Positions 51,340 through 60,256 of a DNA stretch of 64,000 nucleotides are shown here, one piece after another. Under the pieces are notes generated by a model. The model ran no database searches. It was given only the letters and a program-made list of their open reading frames with translations, and had not been told where the DNA came from. The position numbers and the translations under genes are program-made. How positions within the stretch are numbered: the stretch's first letter is position 1; each line of letters opens with the position of its first letter. The DNA comes from Dolomitihabitans soli (lineage in GTDB: Bacteria > Actinomycetota > Actinomycetes > Streptosporangiales > Streptosporangiaceae), in NCBI RefSeq assembly GCF_022213955.1, contig NZ_JAKNTW010000032.1, forward strand, positions 79,032 to 143,031. Reading direction: 5' to 3'.

Positions 51340-52200
51340 ATGACGGGGACGCGATTCGGCAGGCTGGCGCTCATAGCAGGGGTGGGCGTCGCGATGGCGG
51401 CGTCAACCGTGATCTTGCCCGCGACCGCGAACGCGACGGCGGCCAACGGCACGAAGGGAGCGGCCATCCCGGACTTCAACGGCGACGGGGTGGGCGACAT
51501 CTTCTCGACCAAGACCGGGGCGCTCACCATCTGGTACGGCAAGGGGAACAACAAGTTCTCCGGCCGGAAGACGATCGGCGGCGGCTGGGCGGCCTACGGC
51601 CGGCCGATCTCGGGTGACTACGCCAGCAGGGACGGCATCGCCGACCTGATGGCGGTCAAGAAGAGCGACGGGCTACTGTACGGCTGGAAAAGCAAGGGCG
51701 GCAACGCGTTTGGCAGCCCTGGGAAGGTCAAGCTCGGATACGACGGCCGCCCGTACGCGGAAACCTTGGCGGCCCTACCCGACGTCAACAAAGACGGCCT
51801 CGCCGACATCGCGGCCAGCCGCGACGGCGTCATCTACGTCGTGAGCTCCAAAGACGGCAAGGCGAACAAAGTCCCCGGCACCTGGACGGCCTTCACCACG
51901 CCGATCGCCGGCGACTTCAACGGCGACGGCATCGGCGACCTGATGGCGGTCAAGAAGGACACCGGGGCCCTGCACATCGCGAACGGCAAGGGCGCCAACG
52001 ACTTCACCATGCCCATCCAAGTCGGACCGGGCTGGGGGCAGTACGCCCCCACCCTGATGTCCCTCGGCGACGTCAACAAGGACGGCCGCACCGACATCGC
52101 CGCGACCGCCAGCGGCACGCTGTACCTGTGGAACGGCAAGGGCAAAAACACCTTCGGTAGCCGCCAGACGATCGGAACCGGCTGGACGTCGTACTTCTAA
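51340..52200 (+). CDS. Secreted FG-GAP/VCBS repeat protein
   Basis: The 286-residue precursor has a signal peptide (residues 7-33, ending ATANA). At least four calcium-binding FG-GAP blades follow, marked by DFNGDGVGDI, DVNKDGLADI, DFNGDGIGDL and DVNKDGRTDI, plus a weaker one (DYASRDGIADL). It is a beta-propeller without an extra catalytic domain. Such proteins bind carbohydrates or cell surfaces. A GGAAGG ribosome binding site precedes the ATG. A fragment of a related repeat is found at 60257-60337. Confidence 0.88.
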   Translation: MTGTRFGRLALIAGVGVAMAASTVILPATANATAANGTKGAAIPDFNGDGVGDIFSTKTGALTIWYGKGNNKFSGRKTIGGGWAAYGRPISGDYASRDGIADLMAVKKSDGLLYGWKSKGGNAFGSPGKVKLGYDGRPYAETLAALPDVNKDGLADIAASRDGVIYVVSSKDGKANKVPGTWTAFTTPIAGDFNGDGIGDLMAVKKDTGALHIANGKGANDFTMPIQVGPGWGQYAPTLMSLGDVNKDGRTDIAATASGTLYLWNGKGKNTFGSRQTIGTGWTSYF

Positions 52201-52542
52201 TTAGCCGGAGTTTCCGAGCCGGCCCCTCCTCGCCAGAGGTTTCGGCTGGTCAGAGACTATGTTGATCTTGCGTTTCTGTATGACCTAGTGCAGGGGTGCC
52301 AGCCGGCGACAGGATCTCGGGCTGCCCCGCGGGCTCGTGGCGGGCGGGGTGGCGGCCGTCGCCGCGGGGCCGGGGTGCTCCTCGGCAAGTGGCGAGGCGG
52401 CCAGATCTGATCACGGACAAAGTGCCAGCGGGCGATCCGACCCGCCGTACGGGCACATGGGCTCGGAGCAGTGTGGCCTCGACACGATCCGGCCGCAGCC
52501 CTTGCGCCGGGAGCTAGGCCGCTCGGTCGAGGGCGGCGTGAT
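52201..52542. other. Gene-poor stretch
   Basis: No frame on either strand has a start with a ribosome binding site, a known motif or good codon bias. I see no strong hairpin after the FG-GAP gene. Confidence 0.4.
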
Positions 52543-53250
52543 TCACGGCCCGATCGGGTCGAGGCGTTCGATCGCGTCGAGGACGAGGAAGTCGACGACC
52601 ACCGCGGTGATCCAGCCGTTGTCATCGCGGCCGAACCACACCGGGTAGGCACCGTCGCCGAAACCGGACTCGAAGGCGGTCAAGGCCGGTTCGCCGGCGG
52701 GCCCGGTCAGTGTCACGGTTCGGGTTCCCCCGACGAGCAGGTCGGGCCCGTCGCCGCACAGCAACTCGACCCAGCCGGCGCCGTCCTCGCGGTCCTCCAG
52801 GACAGTGGCGAAGTGGTCCAGCAGCGATGCGTCGAACAGGCACCCCATTGCGCCGTCGACCCCGAAACCGAAGAACTCGCCGTCGCCGAGTTTGCTGAGA
52901 TCCTGTCCGGGAAGCAACGCCTGCTCCCAGTGGACGGTCGGCACGTCTTGCACGATGAGGACGGCGGCGCAGACCCGCACGTGGTCGGGGTTGTCGGAGA
53001 ACCGTACGACCGACAGCCGCAGCGGATAGCGCCCGGAAGGAACCGTCTGCGTGAAGGCCGTGAAATCCTCCGGGAACTCCAGTCCCGTGGGATCGCCGGC
53101 GATGAGGCCGCCGGTCGGCAGCACCAGCTCCCCCTTGTCGTGGATCTCGGTGACGACCGATTGGCCGGTTGAGCCGACGAACCGGATGCCGCCCGCGAAG
53201 AACGCATCCGGATGAGCGGGGCGCAGTGCGCCGGGGCGGTGCGAACTCAC
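52543..53250 (-). CDS. DUF4241 protein
   Basis: The product is 235 residues from the GTG at 53250, preceded by AGGAG with 6-nt spacing. The DUF4241 pattern is present: GELVLPTGGLIAGDP near residue 50, PLRLSVVRF, VCAAVLIVQDVPTVHWEQAL, a GFGVDGAMGCLFDASL motif, and the ending YPVWFGRDDNGWITAVVVDFLVL. Function is unknown; the family is sometimes found beside toxins. A fragment of an IS3 transposase lies upstream. Confidence 0.82.
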   Translation of the reverse strand: MSSHRPGALRPAHPDAFFAGGIRFVGSTGQSVVTEIHDKGELVLPTGGLIAGDPTGLEFPEDFTAFTQTVPSGRYPLRLSVVRFSDNPDHVRVCAAVLIVQDVPTVHWEQALLPGQDLSKLGDGEFFGFGVDGAMGCLFDASLLDHFATVLEDREDGAGWVELLCGDGPDLLVGGTRTVTLTGPAGEPALTAFESGFGDGAYPVWFGRDDNGWITAVVVDFLVLDAIERLDPIGP

Positions 53251-53368
53251 TACGTTCTCCTGTCGTGCCGGATGCGCCGACACCCATCCGGCCACCTCGT
53301 TTGCCGGAAGATCCTTTCATGGTTTGCGAATGGCAGGCTGCTCGGACTACGCCCCAGCCTCGCCGAGC

Positions 53369-53480
53369 CGCAGCGTCCGCGCCCGGCCGATCTGGTGGAG
53401 CGGGACTTCGCTGCCCCCGCGCGCCGCACCGGTTGTGGGTGGCCGACCTGACCTACATCCACGCTGAAGTCCTGTCCTGT
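53369..53480 (+). pseudogene. IS3-family transposase remnant
   Basis: A short stretch reads RPADLVERDFAAPA in one frame. After a 1-nt shift it reads RLWVADLTYI in another, which is the junction before the first catalytic Asp of IS3 OrfB. Nothing before or after it is recognisable. It is a relic. Confidence 0.7.
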
Positions 53481-53604
53481 CCAGCCTTACGAGAGGTAGT
53501 GGACCGTGACCCTGCTCTATGGCACAGTCTCGCCCCGCTGCGTTCCGCCGCTACATGATCTCTAGGGCTTCCTAGAGCGTTTCGGTCCGCGGGACCATGT
53601 CCTC

Positions 53605-54033
53605 ATGTCAGTCACTGAGTTCGCCGGCGTGACCATGGACAAGGATCGTGGCGTCACCTCCATGGGAGGACTGTATGAGTTCTGGACCGAGGACGGCGCC
53701 CACGTCTACCTGCACGACACCGACTTCAGACGCCTGACCTACCAGCCCGGCAGGCCGCCGGTGCTGGAACTGGAATTTGTCTACGCTCCTCTGTGGACTC
53801 CACCCGAGTTGGCGAAGACGCCTGTTGTGGCCTTCCGATTCGAGGATGTCCGCCTTGTCGAGTGGCGCGAGGATCAGGAGGGCCATGACTGTGTGATCGC
53901 CCACCCCGATGCCCCGCCTGGGCAGGTCGAGCTCCTGGATTGGGATGGCGCCGACCTGTTCACCCTGTACACCTTCACGCTGTACCTGGCCTTCCACGCA
54001 CCGCGAGCAGAGGTGACCGTACGCGCGAAGTAG
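53605..54033 (+). CDS. Hypothetical protein
   Basis: The 142-residue protein starts at ATG. It is acidic and beta-rich, with regular strands (YEFWTEDGAHVYLHDTDFRRLTY, then VAFRFEDVRLVEWRED), and ends in an aromatic segment (FTLYTFTLYLAFHAPRAEVTVR). The size, acidity and single-domain character recall immunity proteins, but no family was recognised. It is convergent with the RDD gene. Confidence 0.65.
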   Translation: MSVTEFAGVTMDKDRGVTSMGGLYEFWTEDGAHVYLHDTDFRRLTYQPGRPPVLELEFVYAPLWTPPELAKTPVVAFRFEDVRLVEWREDQEGHDCVIAHPDAPPGQVELLDWDGADLFTLYTFTLYLAFHAPRAEVTVRAK

Positions 54034-54069
54034 AACGGGGGACACGTCCTACCGGTTAACCTCAGACGC

Positions 54070-54086
54070 CCTTCACCCAGTGAAGG
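54070..54086. terminator. Short hairpin between convergent genes
   Basis: CCTTCAC, 3 nt, GTGAAGG forms a 7-bp stem 37 nt after the hypothetical gene and 123 nt from the end of the RDD gene. It is weak as a terminator and has no T-run. Confidence 0.35.
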
Positions 54087-54208
54087 CACAACCGTCCACT
54101 GTCGTCTTTGGGCCTGCTCGGGCGGTCCCCTCGGCCCACGGTCGTCCAGGACAGTCCAGACCTGTTTGACGGCAAGCGCGTTGGCAAGATCATGCGGATG
54201 ATGGCCGG

Positions 54209-55252
54209 TCATGTCTGAGGCTGAGCGTTCTTCACCTGGTCACGCACCACCGCAGCGCCCAGCCAGCGGTCATGAAGAACACGGCCTTCCGGATCGATGA
54301 GCATCCACAGCCCGCCCACGAGGAGACACGGCAGTCCTATATCGGGGACAAAGGCGAGAGTGGGGAAGAACAGCGTGCGAAGAGCCGCCTTGCCCGCTCC
54401 CAATCGTCCGCCCGTCCGCGCAGCCACGACGCGCAGACCCAGCAGCCGCTTGCCCAGTGTCCGCCCCCACAGGGCGTGCTGCATCCAGACGTAGAGGAAC
54501 AGCCCGGCCAAGATGGCCAGTTCCGCGGGCTTCACGCTGGTCTGGAACACGTCGACCCGCTCCAGGAGTCCGTCTCCCATGTGGATCTTGAAGCCCATAC
54601 CGATCAAGGGCCAGGCCGCCCCGGCGACAGCGCTGATGACCGCAACGACGATCAAATAGTCGGTCAGGGCCGCCACCGGCCGACGCCACACCATCCCGGC
54701 CTGTGACTCGCCCGGCTCGCCGGCGGTGAGGGGCCGCGTCGCCCGCGACACGGCGAACACCAGCGCCGCGGCCGCCGGGAGACACAGCTGGGTGATTCCC
54801 CAGCCACCGGCCGCCCCTCTGAGCCAGTCGACGCTGAACAGCGGGATCGTCTCGCGGCAGATCCCCCGATCGCTGTACAACGATGCCAGAGGTCCGATGG
54901 CCGCGGCCAGGACGAGCAGCCCCGCCACCCGTCGCCCCACGGCCCCAGGATCCCTCCCGCAGAGACACGCAAGAATGCCGAGGAAGACCACCAGCGCCGG
55001 AACCGCCCACTCCGTCGAAATCATCATGATCGCGTCGAGATCATGACGCAGTGGAGCAAGTGGGGACAGCGTCGATCCGCTACCGAACTGACACACGTAC
55101 CCGTAGACGGTGGGCTCTCCATGGGTCCGGTCGAACTCCTCAAGCGCGCGTCGCTCGCGCCACAGTTCCCATGTTGGGAAGACGGCGACGGCCGCAGCCG
55201 CCACCCATGCCGACGACGCTGACCGCGATAATCGGGAGAACCGCAGCACCAT
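54209..55252 (-). CDS. RDD-family membrane protein
   Basis: The product is about 347 residues from the ATG at 55252, or from the GTG one codon later. Four or five N-terminal helices precede the RDD domain (WRRPVAALTDYLIVVAVISAVAG, then LYVWMQHALWGRTLGKRLLGLRVVAARTG). In that domain the Arg-Asp-Asp positions are partly kept (R, then D in TDY). RDD proteins are putative ion or small-molecule transporters. Two hydrophobic helices at the end precede VLHDRWLGAAVV, the typical terminus. Confidence 0.82.
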   Translation of the reverse strand: MVLRFSRLSRSASSAWVAAAAVAVFPTWELWRERRALEEFDRTHGEPTVYGYVCQFGSGSTLSPLAPLRHDLDAIMMISTEWAVPALVVFLGILACLCGRDPGAVGRRVAGLLVLAAAIGPLASLYSDRGICRETIPLFSVDWLRGAAGGWGITQLCLPAAAALVFAVSRATRPLTAGEPGESQAGMVWRRPVAALTDYLIVVAVISAVAGAAWPLIGMGFKIHMGDGLLERVDVFQTSVKPAELAILAGLFLYVWMQHALWGRTLGKRLLGLRVVAARTGGRLGAGKAALRTLFFPTLAFVPDIGLPCLLVGGLWMLIDPEGRVLHDRWLGAAVVRDQVKNAQPQT

Positions 55253-55283
55253 GATCCTTTCGCTTGAGAGCGACACCTTACCG

Positions 55284-55523
55284 ATGCTCCGGCGGAGCGG
55301 CAGGGATGCGGTGACGGGGTCTGGCGCCGCACCGGAGAAGGTCCGGATCGGCTTCCCGACGAACTACCGGGCGGCCACTCGGTCAGCGCTCGCCATGCAG
55401 GATCTCCATCACCTGGACAACCTCCGTGACGACGTGAGCCGCCTCGTGTCGTGGGCCGGACTAGACCTGTACGGAGTTGAGATCAAGGGATTCGCCTACG
55501 CGTTGGTCTCCGGCCCTGGTTAA
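55284..55523 (+). CDS. Short hypothetical protein or gene fragment
   Basis: An 80-codon frame from the ATG at 55284 has high GC at third positions (about 55311-55500) and reads plausibly (AMQDLHHLDNLRDDVSRLVSWAGLDLYGVEIKGF). No ribosome binding site is obvious, and no family was recognised. It could equally be the remains of a larger gene. The remainder of 55253-55640 holds the SoxR box. Confidence 0.35.
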   Translation: MLRRSGRDAVTGSGAAPEKVRIGFPTNYRAATRSALAMQDLHHLDNLRDDVSRLVSWAGLDLYGVEIKGFAYALVSGPG

Positions 55524-55563
55524 GCATCGCCATTGGCTGATCGGTGACGCGCCGTTCTCCGAG

Positions 55564-55594
55564 TTGACCTCAACTCCGATTGAGGTTGCAGACT
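55564..55594 (+). promoter_or_regulatory. SoxR-type promoter (SoxR box between -35 and -10)
   Basis: The -35 hexamer TTGACC (55564-55569) and the -10 CAGACT (55589-55594) are 19 bp apart, the long spacing used by MerR-family activators. Between them lies the 18-bp palindrome CCTCAACTCCGATTGAGG (55568-55585). It has the CCTCAA/TTGAGG arms of SoxR boxes known from Pseudomonas and Streptomyces. It is 47 bp before the ATG of the oxidoreductase gene. Confidence 0.85.
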
Positions 55595-55640
55595 GCTCGG
55601 CGAAGACGTCGAGATGGTCGGCGCGAGGGGAGTGTTGGTC

Positions 55641-56609
55641 ATGCGGCAGATATTGGTGAACCGATTCGGCGGTCCCGAGGTGCTGGAGGTGGACAAAGCT
55701 CCCGACCCTGTCGCGGGTCCGGGGCAGGTCGTGGTGGGCATGTCCGTTGCCGACATCATCTTTCTCGACACGCTGTTGCGCAGCGGCGCGGGCAAGGACT
55801 ATTTTCCGCTCCGCCCGCCGTACGTGCCTGGCCATGGTGGCGCCGGACAAGTGATCGCGGTGGGGGAGGGCGTCGACCCCGGCTGGATGGGACGCCGCGT
55901 CGCTGTGGGGACATCGGGTGGCGGCTATGTGGAGCAGATCGCGGTCGCCGTCGAAGATCTGACGCCGGTGCCTGATGGTCTGGGGCTCCCGGAGGCGGCG
56001 GCGCTTCTGCACGACGGTCCCACGGCGGTGAACATCATCGACGCCGCCGGGATCAAGGAAGGTGACTGGGTGCTGGTCACCGCGGCCGCTGGCGGTACGG
56101 GCACGTTGGTCGTGCAGCTCGCGCGCGCGGCCGGAGCTCGCGTCATCGCCGCGGCTCGCGGTGCGCGCAAGCTGGAGCTGGTCCGGGAGGTGGGCGCCGA
56201 GGAGGCGTTCGACTACACCGAAGCAGGGTGGATCGACAAGGTCCGCGCCGCGACCGGCGGCAATGGGGCGAACGTGGTCCTCGACGGCGCCGGCGGCCAG
56301 CTCGGCACCGAGGCGTTCGAGGCGGTGGCCCACGGCGGCAGGTTCGTGAGCTACGGGACGTCCAGCGGGTTCGCCCAGGTCGATCCACACACGGCCGAGC
56401 AGCGCGGGGTACGGGCGACCGGCCTGATGGAGCTGGAGAACTCCGCGCCGGCGGAGACGAAGGAGCGGGTCGAGAGGGCGCTGTCGCTCGCGGCCGAGGG
56501 GCGGATCCGGCCGGTCATCGGCCAGACCTTCCCGTTGGAGCGGGCCGCGGACGCCCACGCCGCGATCACGGCGCGCAGCGCTCTGGGGAAGACGCTGCTA
56601 CTGGTCTGA
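55641..56609 (+). CDS. MDR-family NAD(P)H quinone oxidoreductase
   Basis: The product is 322 residues from the ATG at 55641 (GAGGGGA upstream); an ATG nine codons earlier is possible. It has the alcohol-dehydrogenase-like catalytic domain (PPYVPGHGGAGQVIAVGEGV) without the zinc-binding Cys cluster. The Rossmann domain carries VLVTAAAGGTGTLVVQLARAAGARVIAAARG, typical of NADPH:quinone reductases of the QOR group. Its promoter is a SoxR box, and in Streptomyces coelicolor a similar reductase belongs to the SoxR regulon. It is followed by a strong terminator. Confidence 0.92.
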   Translation: MRQILVNRFGGPEVLEVDKAPDPVAGPGQVVVGMSVADIIFLDTLLRSGAGKDYFPLRPPYVPGHGGAGQVIAVGEGVDPGWMGRRVAVGTSGGGYVEQIAVAVEDLTPVPDGLGLPEAAALLHDGPTAVNIIDAAGIKEGDWVLVTAAAGGTGTLVVQLARAAGARVIAAARGARKLELVREVGAEEAFDYTEAGWIDKVRAATGGNGANVVLDGAGGQLGTEAFEAVAHGGRFVSYGTSSGFAQVDPHTAEQRGVRATGLMELENSAPAETKERVERALSLAAEGRIRPVIGQTFPLERAADAHAAITARSALGKTLLLV

Positions 56610-56619
56610 ACGGGCTGCA

Positions 56620-56660
56620 CGGACCGGTGACCCGGCCTATCTCGCCGGGTCACCGGTCCG
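56620..56660 (+). terminator. Rho-independent terminator of the quinone oxidoreductase gene
   Basis: A perfect 17-bp GC-rich stem (CGGACCGGTGACCCGGC and its complement) with a 7-nt loop is followed by TTCTT. It starts 11 nt after the stop codon. Confidence 0.88.
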
Positions 56661-56899
56661 TTCTTACTGGATCCACTCGGCTACTTTGCCCTTGGCCGTC
56701 GCTACGGGGATTACCGTGCCGGGAAGCTCTTTATCCACAGGCCTTGTAGGGTCTCAGTTTCGTGGCGGATTTCCTTGATCTTGGCGGGCTATTGGCGGAT
56801 TCGCCGTGTGCAGGAGAATCCTCTTGACGCAGTGTTGAAGCTTCATTACCACCGGCCGGCTCAGCGGTCGGCGCGTTGGGACTGACTCTGGAGAGGGCC

Positions 56900-57889
56900 A
56901 TGATCGAAGTCCTGACACCACGTCGCACGATCAAGGTCCAGCGGACGCACATCCCCGAGGCGCGTGCGGTTCTCCCTGATGGGGATACCTGCGTGGTCGT
57001 CGACGCCTACGGCCGGCTGTTCACAGTATCGCTGTCCACCGGCGGGCAGACCCGGGTGGAAACGGGCGCGCCGGGGGTCGATCTGACTTCGTTGACGCCG
57101 GATGGTGGGCTGATGGCCACGAGCATGCACGCCTTCGGGGAGTACGGCATCCGGATCTGGGACACGACCGACTGGACGGTGATCACGGAGTTGCCCGGGC
57201 ACTCCCACCCGATCCAGGCCATCTCGGCGGCTGGTCAGGTCGTGGTCACGGCGGCCATGGACGGCACGCGGGTGTGGGATCTGGACACAGGTTCCTGCAG
57301 GTTCGTGCTGCCGGGCACCGAAGAGGTGATGTGGATCGCGGTGACCCCCGACCAGCGCCGCGTGGTCACGATGGCCTGGGATCGTTCGGTCGTGGTGTGG
57401 GACCTGCACCAAGGCACACCGATCCGGACGCTGCGGGACGCCGACCGCGAGGTTCCCGCCCTGAGGTCGCCCGCGAGTGACCGCGGAGTCTGGATCCGGA
57501 CCGTGCTGGTGGACTCCGCTCGCGATCGCGTGCTGGCGGCCGACGGCTACCTGTGTGCGGGCGGTCTTGAGGGCGATCGCCGCCTTGCGCGCTGGGGAAC
57601 GATACCGCGGCACGAAAGAGTGAACATGATTCCGAGCAAGGACATGGTGCACACCTGCTTGGCTGCGGTGAACCCGGCGGACGGGACGGTCGCCGTCGAC
57701 TACGGCGGACGCGCATTCATCCTGGACCAGGGTGGGCGACCGCTCGCGGTGATGGGGCCGGAGCCAGGGCCGGGCTGGATACCGATGAGCACCATGACCT
57801 TCGCCCCGGACGGCCGGCTGGTGTCCTCCCTTCCCGGCGCCTTCGCGGCCGTGGAGGTGTGGCCAGCGCTCTCAGAGCTCACCGGATAA
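56900..57889 (+). CDS. WD40-like beta-propeller protein
   Basis: The product is 329 residues from the ATG at 56900 with GGAGAGGG upstream. WD40-type strand patterns appear as YGIRIWDTTDWTVITELPGHSHPIQAISAAG, MDGTRVWDLDTGSCRFVLPG and WDRSVVVWDLHQGTPIRTLRD, followed by degenerate blades. It is probably a single seven-bladed propeller with no signal peptide or extra domain. In actinomycetes such proteins often accompany STAND or kinase proteins, but none is adjacent here. Function unknown. Confidence 0.8.
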   Translation: MIEVLTPRRTIKVQRTHIPEARAVLPDGDTCVVVDAYGRLFTVSLSTGGQTRVETGAPGVDLTSLTPDGGLMATSMHAFGEYGIRIWDTTDWTVITELPGHSHPIQAISAAGQVVVTAAMDGTRVWDLDTGSCRFVLPGTEEVMWIAVTPDQRRVVTMAWDRSVVVWDLHQGTPIRTLRDADREVPALRSPASDRGVWIRTVLVDSARDRVLAADGYLCAGGLEGDRRLARWGTIPRHERVNMIPSKDMVHTCLAAVNPADGTVAVDYGGRAFILDQGGRPLAVMGPEPGPGWIPMSTMTFAPDGRLVSSLPGAFAAVEVWPALSELTG

Positions 57890-58179
57890 GAGGCCGCCGG
57901 GTGGGTCCGGCGCCCAGACGGGTCGCGCCGATGACGGGATGACGTAACGCCGGTGCTCGGCCTCCAGCCAGGCGTGGTCGAGCGGCCTGCCGGTGACCCT
58001 GCCGATCAGCAACAGGGTTGAACCGATCTCCACCTCGCTGAATCCGATTCGAGGTGGAATCGGTTCTCGATTCTCACCCAGAACCTGTTGTCGTGGCCGA
58101 CACGGTAGCGGGAGTAGAAGGCCGCCAAGTAATCCCCGTGGATCCTCGCCGCCGCGATCATCTGCTGGCGGCGCCTCAC
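57872..58179 (-). pseudogene. Unidentified gene interrupted by a frameshift
   Basis: On the minus strand one frame reads MIAAARIHGDYLAAFYSRYRVGHDNRFWVRIENRFHLE. After a shift near 58045 another continues FSEVEIGSTLLLIGRVTGRPLDHAWLEAEHRRYVIP to a stop at 57872. Codon bias is good in both parts. I could not identify the family. It overlaps the WD40-like gene end by 18 nt. A possible GTG start is at 58179. Confidence 0.5.
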
Positions 58180-58278
58180 CTGCTGACCTATTTGTTAAAT
58201 CCTCTTAGCATTCCAGGACCTGTTTCCTGAAGCCCAGCCTGTGGGAGGATGACACTATGTCGATCATCCGAAAGGTCC

Positions 58279-58650
58279 ATGGCGCGTAGGCGTCCGGCAC
58301 AGATCCGCGCTGGCGGTCCGTGGCGTTCACCGGCAACCACCGCGAAACCCCCCGCAATCCCGGGCCTGTCCTACCGGGGCCGTATCGTAGTGCTCCGTCT
58401 GGAGCACGACCGTTATTGGCCCGGTGCGGCGGAAGAAGCGTTACGCACCTGGTCGCTGCTCTTACGCGACCCATGGCATCGGTTTCTCGATTCTGCGCAA
58501 TCCTGCGGAGAAATGCTGTGCTGCCCCGATCCCGTCGAGCTCCGTTCGCTCGTGGATGCCGTACTTCATGCCCTGCCCAAGAAGGACGCTCGCGTGCTTC
58601 GGACGAGAATCGGCGACTTCGATGATCCCTGGTGGCTACCCAAGGCTTGA
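58279..58650 (+). CDS. Hypothetical protein
   Basis: The product is 123 residues from the ATG at 58279, which has GAAAGG just before it. The middle reads SYRGRIVVLRLEHDRYWPGAAEEALRTWSLLLRDPWHRFLDS. The C-terminus (HALPKKDARVLRTRIGDFDDPWW) looks like a helical acidic tail. No family was recognised. Moderate codon bias supports coding. Confidence 0.6.
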   Translation: MARRRPAQIRAGGPWRSPATTAKPPAIPGLSYRGRIVVLRLEHDRYWPGAAEEALRTWSLLLRDPWHRFLDSAQSCGEMLCCPDPVELRSLVDAVLHALPKKDARVLRTRIGDFDDPWWLPKA

Positions 58651-58837
58651 GCACACAGCCGACGTCATTTTGCAGGCGTACCAGGCCTTGTGCCGTGCGT
58701 ACGCTGCTCTCGTGGATAGGACTGCGCTCGCTCGACTTCTCGCAGAGGCGGGAGAAGCAGAGAGCCCGCCTGATGATCGCGGAGCCGGAATGCTGCTCTT
58801 CATAAGGGAGAGGCTCGTTCATGATCAAGGACGTTGA
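58622..58837 (+). CDS. Short hypothetical protein, doubtful
   Basis: A 71-residue frame overlaps the previous gene by 29 nt and the methyltransferase gene by 13 nt. It is helical (DVILQAYQALCRAYAALVDRTALARLLAEAGEAE). Codon bias is only moderate. It may be translationally coupled to the preceding hypothetical gene. Confidence 0.35.
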   Translation: MIPGGYPRLEHTADVILQAYQALCRAYAALVDRTALARLLAEAGEAESPPDDRGAGMLLFIRERLVHDQGR

Positions 58838-59520
58838 AGCCTCACGGCGAGGAAGCACGGGGCGGTGTGAAGCTTGGCGTAGGCAGCGTCGTCGATCTCC
58901 TGAAGGCCGGCCGCCGGGCGCGGTTCGATGAGTCGCTCCAGCGCGAACCCCGCGTCCAGCAGCTCGCCCAGGAATGTCTCCAACGGTACGCGCTCATAGC
59001 GGATCGACAACTCGCCGTCTGCGACAGGAAGCTCACTCCACTCGTGAGCGAAGTACGAGCCGCCGAAGCGACGCCAGTCGGCCGTCGGGTGAGTGGTCGA
59101 GACAAGGAGCCAGCCACCGGGCCGCAGGACGCGACGTATTTCGTTCAGGAGTTGCGCGCGCTTGGTGACGTGATGGATCACCAGGGCGCATACGGCCCCG
59201 TCGAACGACTCGTCGTCGGCGAAGTGCAGTGGTTCTTCCAAATCGTGGAGGTGTAGTTCTGCCCCGCCGTTCACGTGTGCTCGTGCATAGTTCAGGAGCG
59301 TGGCGCTGCCGTCGATACCGACCACCTCGGCGCCACGTGACACAAGTTCGGCGGCGTAATGCCCTGCCCCGCAGCCGACGTCGAGGACTCTCCTCCCGGC
59401 GACGTCACCCGCGAGTTGGAGCATCGCGGGTCTGTCGGTGTGCGCGTTGTAGGGGCTGGTGTCGGCGTTCTTGGCGAAGAAGTGGCCGAGGGCGTCGTGG
59501 TAAGCGGTCTCATTGCGCAT
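58825..59520 (-). CDS. SAM-dependent class I methyltransferase
   Basis: The product is 231 residues from the ATG at 59520. It has motif I VLDVGCGAGHYAAEL near residue 46, motif II at VVGIDGS, motif IV DGAVCALVIHHV and motif V LLNEIRRVLRPGGWLLVSTTHP. This is the pattern of UbiE/Methyltransf_11 small-molecule methyltransferases. The upstream open frame to 59787 has no start context, and the stretch 59521-59793 contains nothing else I can support. Confidence 0.88.
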   Translation of the reverse strand: MRNETAYHDALGHFFAKNADTSPYNAHTDRPAMLQLAGDVAGRRVLDVGCGAGHYAAELVSRGAEVVGIDGSATLLNYARAHVNGGAELHLHDLEEPLHFADDESFDGAVCALVIHHVTKRAQLLNEIRRVLRPGGWLLVSTTHPTADWRRFGGSYFAHEWSELPVADGELSIRYERVPLETFLGELLDAGFALERLIEPRPAAGLQEIDDAAYAKLHTAPCFLAVRLQRP

Positions 59521-59793
59521 CGGGGCATCGTGGCAGTGGCTGTGGATCAACCGCCATGGGATATCGGTGAGGAGCAGGGCGCCATTCCGGCTTGGGTGAC
59601 CATTCGTTCGAAACGGCGCGGCCACAAACGGGTCGCTGTCGTCCTGGACTTGATCCAGTCTCGCCACTGCCCCGAGCCCTGCGTGGTCTCGCCGGTGGCG
59701 TTGTTCCTGGCGGGCGAGAAAACCGGCGGAGAACAGCGCCGGTGAGGTGGCTGCGGGAGAGTCGCGCATCAAGTTCGATGCGAGCATGCCCGT

Positions 59794-60207
59794 TCACTCC
59801 GGAGCGGGCCCGGCGCTCCGCCCCTCCACCACCGGGCGCCCGAGCAGCCTGTCGATGCTGCGGCGTTCGCGTTTGGTGGGACGACCCGCGCCACGAGCCC
59901 GTACGGCCACCGTCACGGACTCCTCGCGCGGAGGAGGCGGCGGGCTCTTGTCGACGTAGCACTCGGCGGCCACGGCGGCGCCGACGCGCTTGGTGATAAT
60001 CCGGGAGACGACCACAATGCGTTCGCGCCCCTCGTGCCGCAGTCGGACCTCGTCACCGACCCGGATTACGTGCGCGGGCTTGACCCGCACCCCGTTGACC
60101 CGGACGTGACCGCCCCGGCAGGCGTCGGACGCGATCGAACGAGTCCTGGTCAGTCGCACCGACCAGATCCAGCTGTCCACCCGAGCACTCAGTTGCTCAC
60201 CTGCCAC
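59794..60207 (-). CDS. S4-domain RNA-binding protein (HslR-like)
   Basis: The product is 137 residues from the GTG at 60207. The S4 domain is clear: SARVDSWIWSVRLTRTRSIASDACRGGHVRVNGVRVKPAHVIRVGDEVRLRHEGRERIVVV, as in ribosome-associated heat shock protein 15. A basic C-terminal tail (RPTKRERRSIDRLLGR) is typical of HslR and binds stalled 50S subunits in E. coli. No neighbour suggests another role. Confidence 0.88.
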   Translation of the reverse strand: MAGEQLSARVDSWIWSVRLTRTRSIASDACRGGHVRVNGVRVKPAHVIRVGDEVRLRHEGRERIVVVSRIITKRVGAAVAAECYVDKSPPPPPREESVTVAVRARGAGRPTKRERRSIDRLLGRPVVEGRSAGPAPE

Positions 60208-60256
60208 TCCGACACTGTACTGAGATCGCCGGGCCGTCAGCACCCACGCCCCTCGC

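Noticed and set aside
58205..58858. A 217-codon minus-strand frame
   Set aside because: It overlaps a better plus-strand hypothetical gene, begins at an unlikely place and shows no family pattern.
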